Positions 18,495 through 27,317 of a stretch of DNA of 64,000 bases are shown here, piece after piece. The notes below the pieces were generated by a model. It worked only from the letters and a program-made list of their open reading frames with translations, ran no database searches and was not told where the DNA came from. This DNA comes from Palleniella muris (GTDB lineage: Bacteria > Bacteroidota > Bacteroidia > Bacteroidales > Bacteroidaceae). Position 1 is the stretch's first letter. Each line of letters starts with the position of its first letter. Made by a program: the position numbers and the translations under genes. The stretch lies in contig NZ_SRZC01000001.1 of NCBI RefSeq assembly GCF_004792655.1, positions 186,001 through 250,000 of the forward strand, in the 5' to 3' direction.

Positions 18495-18727
18495 AGCATC
18501 ATCAAGGATTTCAACAATTCCTCTTTCGAAGAATTGTCAAGTTTACCGGCATAATCACCCCTTCTGAGTTCGTTTATCGCCTCCAAAGTCTCTTTGTTAG
18601 CTTTCTCTTTGCTATCAACATTGACCACTTTGACGTTTATCACACCATGAAGCAATTTAACCGCAGCCTTCAATTTGGGTATTAGCGAGTTATCCTCAAC
18701 AGTCAGAATAATTTGTTTCATAAGCAC
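18491..18727 (-). CDS. Type II antitoxin paired with the YafQ-like toxin
   Basis: A 78-residue protein located directly upstream of the toxin. The N-terminal beta/helix part (KQIILTVEDNSLIPKLKAAVKLL) is followed by a charged stretch and a C-terminal segment (ELRRGDYAGKLDNSSKEELLKSL) likely to wrap around the toxin. I do not recognise a specific antitoxin family; the call rests on position, size and the 4-nt overlap. A promoter with a palindrome at the predicted transcription start suggests autoregulation. Confidence 0.8.
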   Translation of the reverse strand: MLMKQIILTVEDNSLIPKLKAAVKLLHGVINVKVVNVDSKEKANKETLEAINELRRGDYAGKLDNSSKEELLKSLMML

Positions 18728-18775
18728 TTTTAGTGTTTTTTATTTAGAAACCGGTACGGTAGTGTGCAACATACC

Positions 18776-18789
18776 ATAGGAATTCCTAT
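18776..18789. promoter_or_regulatory. Palindromic candidate operator of the toxin-antitoxin operon
   Basis: ATAGGAATTCCTAT is a perfect 14-bp palindrome. It lies at the transcription start predicted from the promoter at 18797-18829, where binding of an antitoxin-toxin complex would block transcription. Confidence 0.55.
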
Positions 18790-18796
18790 ATGGGTA

Positions 18797-18829
18797 CAAA
18801 GGTACAAATAAAAAAAGAAAAAAACTCAA
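18797..18829 (-). promoter_or_regulatory. Candidate promoter of the toxin-antitoxin operon
   Basis: On the minus strand TTG (18827-18829) is followed after 22 nt by TACCTTTG (18797-18804), a TAnnTTTG match. Transcription would begin near 18790, about 63 nt before the antitoxin start. Confidence 0.55.
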
Positions 18830-18874
18830 TCTGCAGGTTGTTTTTTTATAATTACAGACAAAATCACCTCACTT

Positions 18875-18914
18875 TGGCGGTTATCGCAAACATTCAGTTT
18901 TGCGATAACCGCCA
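18875..18914 (+). terminator. Strong hairpin between divergent genes
   Basis: A perfect 16-bp stem, TGGCGGTTATCGCAAA (18875-18890) and TTTGCGATAACCGCCA (18899-18914), with an 8-nt loop, followed on the plus strand by TTTTTG. It looks like a plus-strand terminator, but there is no plus-strand gene before it. Confidence 0.65.
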
Positions 18915-19061
18915 TTTTTGTTTCATTTCACCAACAGGCAATCCTCCTCCGTCCCACCAACTGTAAGGGCTCATGGAATTGATGTATTTCTATTGGAAGC
19001 GCAAAAAACAGCGCATAACTTACAAAATGTAGTCTGTTCGTGTATTTTTTCGGTCATTTTG

Positions 19062-19092
19062 TTGTGTATTTCAAACTTTCTTTGTAATTTTG
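19062..19092 (+). promoter_or_regulatory. Promoter of gdhA
   Basis: TTG at 19062-19064, 20-nt spacer, TAATTTTG at 19085-19092. The predicted start near 19099 gives a leader of about 80 nt. Confidence 0.65.
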
Positions 19093-19179
19093 CAACCACA
19101 AAACAAGATGCTTTGCTTTTATAAACAAGTAATAAGGTAAAAGGATAAAACAATTCAACAAATAAAAACAGCAAAGATT

Positions 19180-20520
19180 ATGAACGCAGCACAAGTTGTC
19201 GAAACTCTCAAACAGAGATTTCCAAATGAGCCGGAATACATCCAGGCAGTAAGTCAGGTACTTCCAACCATCGAGGAAGAGTACAACAAGCATCCGGAGT
19301 TCGAGGCGGCAAACCTCATCGAGCGTCTCTGCATCCCAGACCGCATCATCCAGTTCCGTGTGTCATGGGTTGACGACAAAGGCAAGGTTCAGACAAATAT
19401 GGGCTACCGCGTGCAGCACAACAATGTCATCGGCCCTTACAAAGGAGGCATCCGCTTCCACGCATCCGTGAACCTCGGCATCCTGAAATTCCTCGCTTTC
19501 GAGCAGACTTTCAAGAACTCTCTGACAACTCTCCCTATGGGTGGCGCGAAGGGTGGTTCAGACTTCTCACCACGCGGCAAGTCTGCCAACGAGGTGATGC
19601 GCTTCTGCCAGGCTTTCATGACAGAGCTTTACCGCCACGTGGGTGCTGACGAGGACGTTCCTGCAGGCGACATCGGCGTCGGCGGACGTGAGGTCGGCTA
19701 CATGTTCGGCATGTACAAGAAGCTCACTCACCAGTTCACCGGCATGCTGACAGGCAAGGGCCGCGAGTTCGGAGGTTCACTCATCCGTCCTGAGGCAACA
19801 GGCTACGGCAACGTATATTTCCTTTGCGAGATGCTCAAGACACGAGGCATCGAACTGAAGGGCAAGAAGGTGCTCATCTCCGGTGCGGGCAATGTGGCAC
19901 AGTACACAGCAGAGAAGGTGCTCCAGCTCGGCGGCATTCCTATGACAATGTCTGATTCCGACGGCTACATCTATGACCCGGACGGCATCGACCGCGAGAA
20001 ACTCGACTTCATCATGGAGTTGAAGAACATCCAGCGCGGACGCATCAAGGAGTACGCAGACGAATATCCTACAGCGAAATACGTTCCCGGCAAGAAGCCT
20101 TGGTTTGAGACAGGATGCGAGATTGCGCTCCCTTCCGCAACACAGAACGAAATCAACGAGGAGGCAGCGAAGGCTCTTGTGGCAAACGGCGTGATAGCTG
20201 TATCAGAGGGTGCCAACATGCCTTGTACTCCTGACGCTATCAAAGTGTTCCAGGATGCGCAGATTCTCTACGCTCCGGGCAAGGCAGCAAACGCCGGCGG
20301 CGTGTCAGTTTCAGGTCTCGAGATGTCACAGAACTCCGGCCGTCTCTCATGGTCTGCCGAGGAGGTTGACAACAAGCTCCACTGGATTATGGAGAACATC
20401 CACGAGAACTGCGTGAAGTATGGCACAGAGGAGAACGGCTACATCAACTACGTGAAGGGCGCAAACGTTGCCGGCTTCATGAAGGTTGCCAAGGCAATGA
20501 TGGCTCAGGGCATCGTGTAA
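19180..20520 (+). CDS. gdhA: NADP-specific glutamate dehydrogenase
   Basis: Hexameric small-subunit-type enzyme (446 residues) that aminates 2-oxoglutarate to glutamate and is the main ammonia-assimilating enzyme in many Bacteroidales. The active-site region MGGAKGGSDFSPRGKS and the nucleotide-binding ISGAGNVAQYTAEKV are intact. NADP preference is inferred from similarity to Bacteroidales GdhA. It has its own promoter and terminator and stands as a single-gene unit. Confidence 0.96.
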   Translation: MNAAQVVETLKQRFPNEPEYIQAVSQVLPTIEEEYNKHPEFEAANLIERLCIPDRIIQFRVSWVDDKGKVQTNMGYRVQHNNVIGPYKGGIRFHASVNLGILKFLAFEQTFKNSLTTLPMGGAKGGSDFSPRGKSANEVMRFCQAFMTELYRHVGADEDVPAGDIGVGGREVGYMFGMYKKLTHQFTGMLTGKGREFGGSLIRPEATGYGNVYFLCEMLKTRGIELKGKKVLISGAGNVAQYTAEKVLQLGGIPMTMSDSDGYIYDPDGIDREKLDFIMELKNIQRGRIKEYADEYPTAKYVPGKKPWFETGCEIALPSATQNEINEEAAKALVANGVIAVSEGANMPCTPDAIKVFQDAQILYAPGKAANAGGVSVSGLEMSQNSGRLSWSAEEVDNKLHWIMENIHENCVKYGTEENGYINYVKGANVAGFMKVAKAMMAQGIV

Positions 20521-20552
20521 CGTAAAGTCTCATAAACACATAAACACACCAG

Positions 20553-20590
20553 ACGGCGTGTCTGCCATAACCGGCAGGCGCGCCGTTTTT
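20553..20590 (+). terminator. Rho-independent terminator of gdhA
   Basis: ACGGCGTGTCTGCC (20553-20566) pairs with GGCAGGCGCGCCGT (20573-20586), 14 pairs including two G-U, 6-nt loop, then TTTTTG. It lies 33 nt after the gdhA stop. Confidence 0.85.
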
Positions 20591-20694
20591 GTGTTTATAT
20601 ATGTTGGGAAAGTAGATTTTTGCATGTAGGAAAAAGCATTTTGGAAATCCCACGGCATCCTTCCTCAGAGCAGAATGCATTGAGTGACAAAATG

Positions 20695-20782
20695 AAAGGT
20701 TACCTTTCGCCATGCAAAAGGTAACACTTTGTTTGGCAAAAGGTAACGCTTCACCATGCAAAGCGTTACCTTTCGTAATGTC
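20695..20782. repeat. 22-bp tandem array, four units
   Basis: Units start at 20695, 20717, 20739 and 20761. Cores read AAAGGTTACCTTT, AAAGGTAACACTTT, AAAGGTAACGCTT and AAGCGTTACCTTT. It lies in the convergent gap between gdhA (+) and the DUF4450 gene (-). Confidence 0.92.
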
Positions 20783-20887
20783 GCCTATGCTTTAACATCC
20801 ATTAGTGTTTCGGTTTATAAAAACCACCAAAACACCTCTCGTTTTGTAAGTGATTTTATTGTTTCACTTACATATAGACAAAAAGAA

Positions 20888-23800
20888 TTACTCAACTATT
20901 GTCGCAGCCATCAGACCTATGACAACATCGTTGGCACTTGTCGTCAGGCGCAGGGACTTCAAAGGCTTGTTTTCCTGAAGAGGGATGTAAAGCACTGTCG
21001 CCGCACCACCGGGAATGGTGCGCGAAGTGAAACCTTTCAGTCCGAGAGCCTTGTCCATGTCGTTGCTGACAATACCCGATGCAAGTGCAATGCGGTAAGG
21101 GCGCGGAGTGTCGATGCGGAACGCCTTGCCGTCGACATAGAACTCCTGCTCTATCGGAGCCCAGTTGTCCGGATTGCGAAGTTCCAGCTCTCGGCTTGTG
21201 CCGTCTGCATATTCCACCGTCACAAGTCCGTTGCGGTGACGGCACTGCATGTGGTTCGTGCTGCCCGCAAGAAGCAGATACATCCCTTTGCCACTGCCTT
21301 CGAGGGCGACACTGACCGAGTCGGGATAGTTGTCCCACAACGAAGTGAAGGCTATGTTCCTACCCTCTTTATAGGAACGGAACGGCACTCCCTGTGGCAT
21401 GCGGAACACTCCGTCGGTGATTTTCCCACGGAATCCTTTGTCGTCTATGTCCGCCGTGTCCTTCGGGTGACACCACTCACCGATACCCTGTAACGGTATC
21501 TGCAGCGTAGTGTAAGGAGAGCGAGGTGAGGCATACGTGTTGCGGAAGATGTCTGTCACGCTTGCATTGACCACACTGTCAAGGTTTATCATGCGAAAAA
21601 CCGCCATTTCATCGGTGTTTGGCAGCACCGTGCCATAGTCTTTTTTAGACCTCGCAGTAACGGAAAGCGACTCTGAGAATGTCCACCACTCCACTTTTCC
21701 CTGCCTTGCGAGGGCAAATGATTGCTTTGTCTCTGACGGTTGGCTGCGGTCATAGTCAATCGGCGAACCGCTCCACTTCACCACCACCTTGATTTCCTTT
21801 GCATACGGACATTTCACAACAATGCGTGCGCGTCCCACACTCACGGCATTCTGCGGAGTGACACGCCGCCCGTTGACCGTCACAGCGTCGTAACTGTCGA
21901 GCAAGGCGGGTATGGTAAGCACCACATCGGCAGACTTCATGAAGCGCGGTTTTATTGTATAAGTTTCTGTAAAACCCTTGCGCCGGAAGTCGATGTCTAT
22001 GTCCGTGGAGTGCAGGGAAGCATAATCCCATGCGGCAGGAAAGCCCGGCGTGATGTTCACCTTATCATTGAGCAAGTCCGGAGCTATGCCGAACAACCCC
22101 TGCACCAGCACCCTTGACGCCATGCCGACAGGGTCGCCGAAGTCACGGTAGCACTCGCCGCGGGCGCGGTCGTAATGGCTTATCTGCCCGAAATTGCCAG
22201 GACAATGCCCGAGATACATGCCGTCAATCACCGAACTCTTGAACAGTCGGTACGCCTCTTCCGGTCTGCCGGCCTGCCAATAAGCCAGTGCCGTATGCCA
22301 TACCTCGGCAAACGCCACATTGTTTATGCTCCATGCGTAAGGCATCCAGTTGGTTGTGCTGATGGTATGGTAGTCGCCCTCCAGCCCTTTTCCCGTCACA
22401 GGGATGTGCGGAATCTCACGGTCGACATATTTCGTGGCACGGTAATATTGGAAAATATCGCTCACATCGGAGTCTATGGCGTGATAGACTGTCCACACGG
22501 CAGGCGAGGTGTGCAGGTCACGGTGTCCCATAAAGTCCTCTAACTCAGCCCAGCAGCCTTTATCCTCCATCCACAGGCGCGCATTCATCGCCGCCTTTAT
22601 GCGCTCCGCCTCGCGTGCATACCGGCTGCCGTCCTCGCCAATCAGTTCGGCAATCCGTGCCGCCAGCCTGTTCGCGCGGTAGTTGTAAGCCGAGGAATGC
22701 GTCACCGCCCCACTGTTGTAGTACAAGGCATCGCTCGCCCAAATGCAGCAATAAGCGTCATAAAGTGCGTCATCATTCGGGTCGAAATTGCGCTTTTCCC
22801 ACTCCAAATGGCGCGTGATGACATTCCACATCTTCCTTGCATAATCGACATCGCCTGTCCAGCAGAGGTGCCACATGAGCTCATCGATGTAGCAAAGGTT
22901 CATGTCGTAATGGTGCATCTGGTTGTTGCGGTTCGGGTTGCGGCAGATGTATCCGTTGCTGTACATCTGCGTCCCCCACTTCTTTTCGGCACGTGCGTTG
23001 TTCATTTTCGCGTCCTGCGTAGGATGCGGATATATCGGTTCGCGGTCTGTGACCTGCGAGTTTGCATAGTTGTCAAAATGCTTCCGTGCGCGGTCATGCC
23101 ACCCCAAGCAGTCACCTGCGTAGGCAGCACGCCAGCCACTCAGCGGCATTCGCCACGCATTGGCACCGTGGAGCCACACCTCACCGTCCCAAATGCCGTC
23201 GGCAGCCGCCATGAGTGCACCGCCGAGTGTGTTCATGTAAGGGTCGGGAGTGACAATCTCCAACTGCGAAACCAACGCTTTCCGTGCCTCTTCAGCCTTT
23301 GCATAGAGCTTTCGTCCCTCAGCCGTGGTGACACGTCGGAGAGCATTGTCCTCATATATTATATACAATTCGTTCTTCGAGAAATCATGCTCCGCACAGG
23401 TCGGCGAGGCTGTCAGCGAGGCTTCAAAGCTGTCCGCCTTGTCCACACCAAGGTCGCCGTTGCGCTGAAGTTTCTTCGCGCGTATGTCGCCTATCTGCGA
23501 ACGCAGGCGCATTTTCACCTTGTCCGTGCGGAAAACCCATATCGCGCCCTCTTTGTCTGCCATCGGAATGGCGGTGACGGACAGCGTTCCGCTGCCCATA
23601 CGCTTGTCTTTCAGCGTGTAATACCTGCGCCCCGGAGTGTAGCGCGCCTTGCAGTAGTCGGTGGAATCGAGGGCAATGGTGTTGCCGTCAAGCATCATCC
23701 GGAATGCAATGTGCCAGCTTTTCGGCTTGTTGTAGACAGCAAACACGGGGCGGTCGCTCGTCTCCAACCGCCAGACGGTGTGCGTGCCGTACAGCGGTCG

Positions 23801-24013
23801 TGTGAAACGGTTCTTGCCGTTCACACAAACGAAGTCATTACCCTCGGGAAAATACTGCATGGAGCGTTCCGCTGCCTTGCCGCTGACGTCATTGGCAGTG
23901 AACAGCTGTTGGGCAGAAAGTGGAACGAAAAGCAGCATGAAAAGTCCCGAGGCAAGGGCTTTGCCACGCGTAAGAATGCGGATTGCGGACTCGGGGTTAT
24001 GTTTTTTTCTCAT
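20888..24013 (-). CDS. Large secreted DUF4450-type protein, predicted glycoside hydrolase-like
   Basis: From MRKKHNPESAIR the protein has 1041 residues with a signal peptide (about 1-34). The N-terminal region (RSMQYFPEGNDFVCVNGKNRFTRPLYG and following, written here only in part) matches DUF4450. The middle (about 300-680) looks like an (alpha/alpha)6-barrel with many Trp/His-rich segments such as WLHGANAWRMPLSGWR and HYDMNLCYIDELMWHLCW. The C-terminal part is beta-rich. Activity is not known to me; a role in plant polysaccharide breakdown is inferred from architecture and proximity to the PUL. The upstream in-frame ATG at 24082 is rejected because the -7 box lies at that position. Confidence 0.75.
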   Translation of the reverse strand: MRKKHNPESAIRILTRGKALASGLFMLLFVPLSAQQLFTANDVSGKAAERSMQYFPEGNDFVCVNGKNRFTRPLYGTHTVWRLETSDRPVFAVYNKPKSWHIAFRMMLDGNTIALDSTDYCKARYTPGRRYYTLKDKRMGSGTLSVTAIPMADKEGAIWVFRTDKVKMRLRSQIGDIRAKKLQRNGDLGVDKADSFEASLTASPTCAEHDFSKNELYIIYEDNALRRVTTAEGRKLYAKAEEARKALVSQLEIVTPDPYMNTLGGALMAAADGIWDGEVWLHGANAWRMPLSGWRAAYAGDCLGWHDRARKHFDNYANSQVTDREPIYPHPTQDAKMNNARAEKKWGTQMYSNGYICRNPNRNNQMHHYDMNLCYIDELMWHLCWTGDVDYARKMWNVITRHLEWEKRNFDPNDDALYDAYCCIWASDALYYNSGAVTHSSAYNYRANRLAARIAELIGEDGSRYAREAERIKAAMNARLWMEDKGCWAELEDFMGHRDLHTSPAVWTVYHAIDSDVSDIFQYYRATKYVDREIPHIPVTGKGLEGDYHTISTTNWMPYAWSINNVAFAEVWHTALAYWQAGRPEEAYRLFKSSVIDGMYLGHCPGNFGQISHYDRARGECYRDFGDPVGMASRVLVQGLFGIAPDLLNDKVNITPGFPAAWDYASLHSTDIDIDFRRKGFTETYTIKPRFMKSADVVLTIPALLDSYDAVTVNGRRVTPQNAVSVGRARIVVKCPYAKEIKVVVKWSGSPIDYDRSQPSETKQSFALARQGKVEWWTFSESLSVTARSKKDYGTVLPNTDEMAVFRMINLDSVVNASVTDIFRNTYASPRSPYTTLQIPLQGIGEWCHPKDTADIDDKGFRGKITDGVFRMPQGVPFRSYKEGRNIAFTSLWDNYPDSVSVALEGSGKGMYLLLAGSTNHMQCRHRNGLVTVEYADGTSRELELRNPDNWAPIEQEFYVDGKAFRIDTPRPYRIALASGIVSNDMDKALGLKGFTSRTIPGGAATVLYIPLQENKPLKSLRLTTSANDVVIGLMAATIVE

Positions 24014-24079
24014 TGTTTTGTTATTAATGTATGGCTTAGTGGTTGATTCTTGGTTTGCTGATGTGCAGCTTATCTTTTG

Positions 24080-24087
24080 CAAAGATA
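24080..24087 (-). promoter_or_regulatory. -7 box of the DUF4450 gene
   Basis: TATCTTTG on the minus strand (CAAAGATA on plus). Transcription would start near 24073, about 60 nt before the ATG at 24013. A -33 box at the right spacing is not clear. Confidence 0.45.
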
Positions 24088-24264
24088 CTGATTTTCCTCA
24101 ACAAACCGGCACATTAAGCGGCTTTTTTGCCATCAAAAACTTCTGTCATCACTGTTTTTTTTGCTCTTCAAGAAACAGATTTTTAAAAACATAAAGTTTT
24201 TTTCTATGCCCAACATTTGCATATATCAATTATTTTGCTGAACTTTGCAGGAAAATACGAGATT

Positions 24265-24975
24265 ATGTTTTTCTTCAAATCCAAGATAAAGGTTTCGGAG
24301 TCCGCCCTGCTGAACGATTTCACCGACTGCCACTGCCATCTTCTCCCCGGAGTAGACGACGGTGTGAAGACTGTGGAGAACACGTTGCGGATTCTTGACA
24401 TGATGCACCGCCATGGTGTCCGTGAGGTATGGCTTACGCCACATATAATGGAAGAACACCCCAACAGTCCCGAGGATTTGCAGCACCGTTTCGAGAGCCT
24501 TCCTTATGATGGTCCGATACAGCTGCACCTTGCCGCGGAACACATGATTGACAGAGAGTTCTGCCTTGAACGCGCATCAAAACTGCCACTGCAAGGGGAC
24601 AAGCTGCTGGTGGAGACAAGTTACTTCAACCCTCCTATCAACATGAAGGAGACTCTGAGAGACATCAAGGTGTCAGGGCTGCACCCTGTCCTTGCCCATC
24701 CATGCCGTTACCAGTACATGGAGCCAGAGGACTACGAGGAACTGCACAGCCTTGGCATAATCTTCCAGCTCAATATCCCTGCCCTGACAGGAATCTACGG
24801 CCCTGCAGCGGAGAAGAACGCGCAATGGCTTCTTGACAAGGGCTATTACAGTCTGGCAGGAACCGACACGCACAGTGTTACGCATTTCAGGCATTTCCTT
24901 GACAGCAAGATGCCAAAGAAACTTATGAGAAAGATCGAAAGATTCCTTGAAGAGCTGAAGCAGCAACAAGGATGA
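24265..24975 (+). CDS. PHP-type protein-tyrosine phosphatase (CpsB/YwqE family)
   Basis: Metal-dependent phosphatase of the PHP fold, of the type that removes phosphate from bacterial tyrosine kinases controlling capsule/exopolysaccharide export. Metal ligands are seen in DCHCHLLPGVDDG near the N-terminus, in TPHIMEEH, and in AGTDTHSVTHF near the C-terminus. The start at MFFFKSKIK gives 236 residues, the usual length; an in-frame ATG at 24217 would add 16 residues without similarity. No kinase or export gene is adjacent, so the target is unknown. Confidence 0.88.
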   Translation: MFFFKSKIKVSESALLNDFTDCHCHLLPGVDDGVKTVENTLRILDMMHRHGVREVWLTPHIMEEHPNSPEDLQHRFESLPYDGPIQLHLAAEHMIDREFCLERASKLPLQGDKLLVETSYFNPPINMKETLRDIKVSGLHPVLAHPCRYQYMEPEDYEELHSLGIIFQLNIPALTGIYGPAAEKNAQWLLDKGYYSLAGTDTHSVTHFRHFLDSKMPKKLMRKIERFLEELKQQQG

Positions 24976-25029
24976 CCACATCCTTTGTGTGGAAACATTG
25001 CATAAAAACGCTTTTACAAACTAAAACAG

Positions 25030-25066
25030 GGGCCGGCATTTCTCACGAGATGCCGACCCTTCTCCT
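25030..25066 (+). terminator. Terminator-like hairpin after the PHP phosphatase gene
   Basis: GGGCCGGCAT (25030-25039) pairs with ATGCCGACCC (25050-25059), ten pairs with one G-U, followed by the pyrimidine-rich TTCTCCTT. It lies 54 nt after the stop. Confidence 0.55.
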
Positions 25067-25235
25067 TACTATTGTGCTAACCATGAAAATCTACAATAGT
25101 GGAAAAAATACATATTATCAAACAACTTTTCATCAATTTCCGGGTGTTGGTTATAGGTTCAGGGGTGTTGGTATGAATTTGTTTTGCTATTATTGATGAC
25201 TAAAACCCACAGCCAACGACCCAATACCTTCCAAC

Positions 25236-27254
25236 TTACAATGTCGGCTTTACGGGCTTTATGGTGCCGTCAGAGTTGAAATACATCCTGTCGATGCACA
25301 CCTCACGGTAGTAGCCTGCCGACCATCCGCGCTTCAAGCCGTCAGGACGTTGGAAACGGTGGTAGACGATGTACCACTCATCTGTGCCCGGCTTGCAGAT
25401 GACAGCATGATGACCTGTGCCGTAAATCTGACGGTCAGGGTCTTTGCGGAGGACGACAGCGTCCTTGACAGGTTCCGTTATTGTCGTCGGAGAGTCACCC
25501 ATGGCGTAGCGCACACGGTACTCCGTACTGCGAGTGTCGTTCTCCGACCACATGAAGTAGTACTTTCCGTTGCGGTAGAAGACATAGCTTGCCTCATTGT
25601 AACGGAACTTCCGCTGCTCGCCTCGTGGGATTACATAGGTCAGAGTCTCATCCTTCACCGACAGCATGTCATCATTGAGCTCCGCACAGACAAGGAACGA
25701 ATTGCCCCAATACAGGTAATACTTTCCGCTGACAGGGTCATGGAACACATCAGGGTCGATGATATGCCCGCGCATCGGTCCGCTTTCGGGATTCGGAATC
25801 ATAGGTTTGCCGAGCGCATCCTTGAACGGTCCTGCGGGATTGTCTGCCGTTGCCACACCGATATTGCCGTTGGCGACAAAATAGTAGAAGTACTTGTACT
25901 TCGCTTTCTTTCCCTTTCCGTACTTGCGCTCTATGATGCACGGCGCCCAAAGGCAGTTGTCTGCCCACGCCACATCTGTCCTCAGGTCAAGTGCCTTGCC
26001 CTCATGCCGCCATGTCTTCATGTCGGCTGAGGAGTAGACTTCCGCATCATGGTTGCGCCATTCCTCAGCACCGTCGGTGGTTGGATAGAGGTAATAGCGG
26101 CCTGTCTTCTCTGAATAAAGTATCTCAGGGTCGGCAAAAAAGCCTTCGATGACAGGGTTTGCCTTGTTCGGCTCTGTCACAGGACGATAGGCATTATAAC
26201 CTTTCGGATTCTCCTTCCAATGCTTCTCCAGCCGGTCAGCCTCTTCTCCGGTGATTTGCACGATAGCACCGTGCTTCGGGGAATAGAAGTTTAGCATGCG
26301 CATCTTGCCGTTGTTAAACTCCCCAAGGTCTTTATAGGTCTTGAAATCCGTGGTCTCCACAAAACCGAAGGTCATCGGTTTCTGGCGATAGATGTCATAC
26401 ATCACCACCCAAACATCCTCACCGATGCGCTTGAACACGGTAGGTGCCTCACAACCGACAGGCGATGCGTCGACATAACCGTCAGAGACCGTCCACTCGC
26501 CCGTGGGACTGTCGGACACGGCATGCCGTATTCCTGCCTGCCGTTCGTGGCTGACGTACATCAGATGATAAGCATCGCCAACCTTGGTGATGTCACCGTC
26601 GATGACCGAAACCTTCGGATCGTTGTGGCGGAAAAGGACTTTCGGCTCGGATTCCATGGCATTGAAATCCTGATTTACATAGACATAATAGAGTTTGTTG
26701 GCATCCTTCCTTTGGCGCATGGTCAGATGCACCATGAGTTTCCCTGCCTTGTCATCGTAGAAAGTCTCAGGAGCCCATGCGCAACCTATCTCTTTCCATG
26801 CCGGGAAGAGTGTGTCAAAGTTCAGCACAGTGTGGCTCCAATGGAGCAAATCCCATGATTTCATCATCACGATGCCACGGTTGTTGCCCCAGCCATAGTC
26901 TTTGCCCGGACGTTCCCACTCCGTCGTGCGCTTGCCGTCACGCTGCCCGAAGACATGCAAGTCGGTCATGGTCATGTAGAAAGCGCCGTCAGGTCCGCGA
27001 TAGATGTGTGGGTCGCGGATGCCTTTCTGCATGGCAATGGTGTCGCCGGCGATGACGGGATTGTCATCGTTGAGTGCCGTAAACCGGCGTCCGTCACGGC
27101 TGATTGCCATGTGCAGGCCGTGGTCCTCGTCCTTATGGTAGACCATAAGGTAGGCTTTCATGTCCTTTTCCTCCGGCACATTGGTCATGCTGCCGGCTGC
27201 AAAAGTTGGCAGAGAGGAGGATATTATCAGTAAAGATGCGAGTAGATGTTTCAT
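25236..27254 (-). CDS. Secreted protein with two GH43 modules
   Basis: Glycoside hydrolase of 672 residues with a signal peptide (1-19) and two five-bladed propeller modules. Module 1 (about 30-350) has all three GH43 carboxylates in context: Asp in GIRDPHIYRG, Asp in VIDGDITKVG, Glu in GCEAPTVFK. Module 2 (about 370-672) has Asp in FFADPEILYS, Asp in HIIDPDVFHD and Glu in YNEASYVFY. Both therefore look active. GH43 enzymes act mostly on alpha-L-arabinofuranosides, beta-xylosides or beta-galactans; in this PUL, trimming of rhamnogalacturonan side chains is inferred. It follows the GH115 gene, with a 9-bp array between. Confidence 0.9.
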   Translation of the reverse strand: MKHLLASLLIISSSLPTFAAGSMTNVPEEKDMKAYLMVYHKDEDHGLHMAISRDGRRFTALNDDNPVIAGDTIAMQKGIRDPHIYRGPDGAFYMTMTDLHVFGQRDGKRTTEWERPGKDYGWGNNRGIVMMKSWDLLHWSHTVLNFDTLFPAWKEIGCAWAPETFYDDKAGKLMVHLTMRQRKDANKLYYVYVNQDFNAMESEPKVLFRHNDPKVSVIDGDITKVGDAYHLMYVSHERQAGIRHAVSDSPTGEWTVSDGYVDASPVGCEAPTVFKRIGEDVWVVMYDIYRQKPMTFGFVETTDFKTYKDLGEFNNGKMRMLNFYSPKHGAIVQITGEEADRLEKHWKENPKGYNAYRPVTEPNKANPVIEGFFADPEILYSEKTGRYYLYPTTDGAEEWRNHDAEVYSSADMKTWRHEGKALDLRTDVAWADNCLWAPCIIERKYGKGKKAKYKYFYYFVANGNIGVATADNPAGPFKDALGKPMIPNPESGPMRGHIIDPDVFHDPVSGKYYLYWGNSFLVCAELNDDMLSVKDETLTYVIPRGEQRKFRYNEASYVFYRNGKYYFMWSENDTRSTEYRVRYAMGDSPTTITEPVKDAVVLRKDPDRQIYGTGHHAVICKPGTDEWYIVYHRFQRPDGLKRGWSAGYYREVCIDRMYFNSDGTIKPVKPTL

Positions 27255-27273
27255 TTTTGATTAGGTTGTTTTT

Positions 27274-27316
27274 ATGACAATACTGACAGTAGTGTCAATA
27301 TTGTCAGTATTGTCCC
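27274..27316. repeat. 9-bp tandem array
   Basis: ATGACAATA, CTGACAGTA, GTGTCAATA, TTGTCAGTA and a partial unit at 9-nt spacing. It abuts the GH115 stop codon (27318-27320) and ends 19 nt before the GH43 start. Confidence 0.9.
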
Positions 27317-27317
27317 A

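Noticed and set aside
24014-24082. 23-residue N-terminal extension of the DUF4450 protein
   Set aside because: The predicted -7 box overlaps its start codon, and the signal peptide fits the start at 24013.
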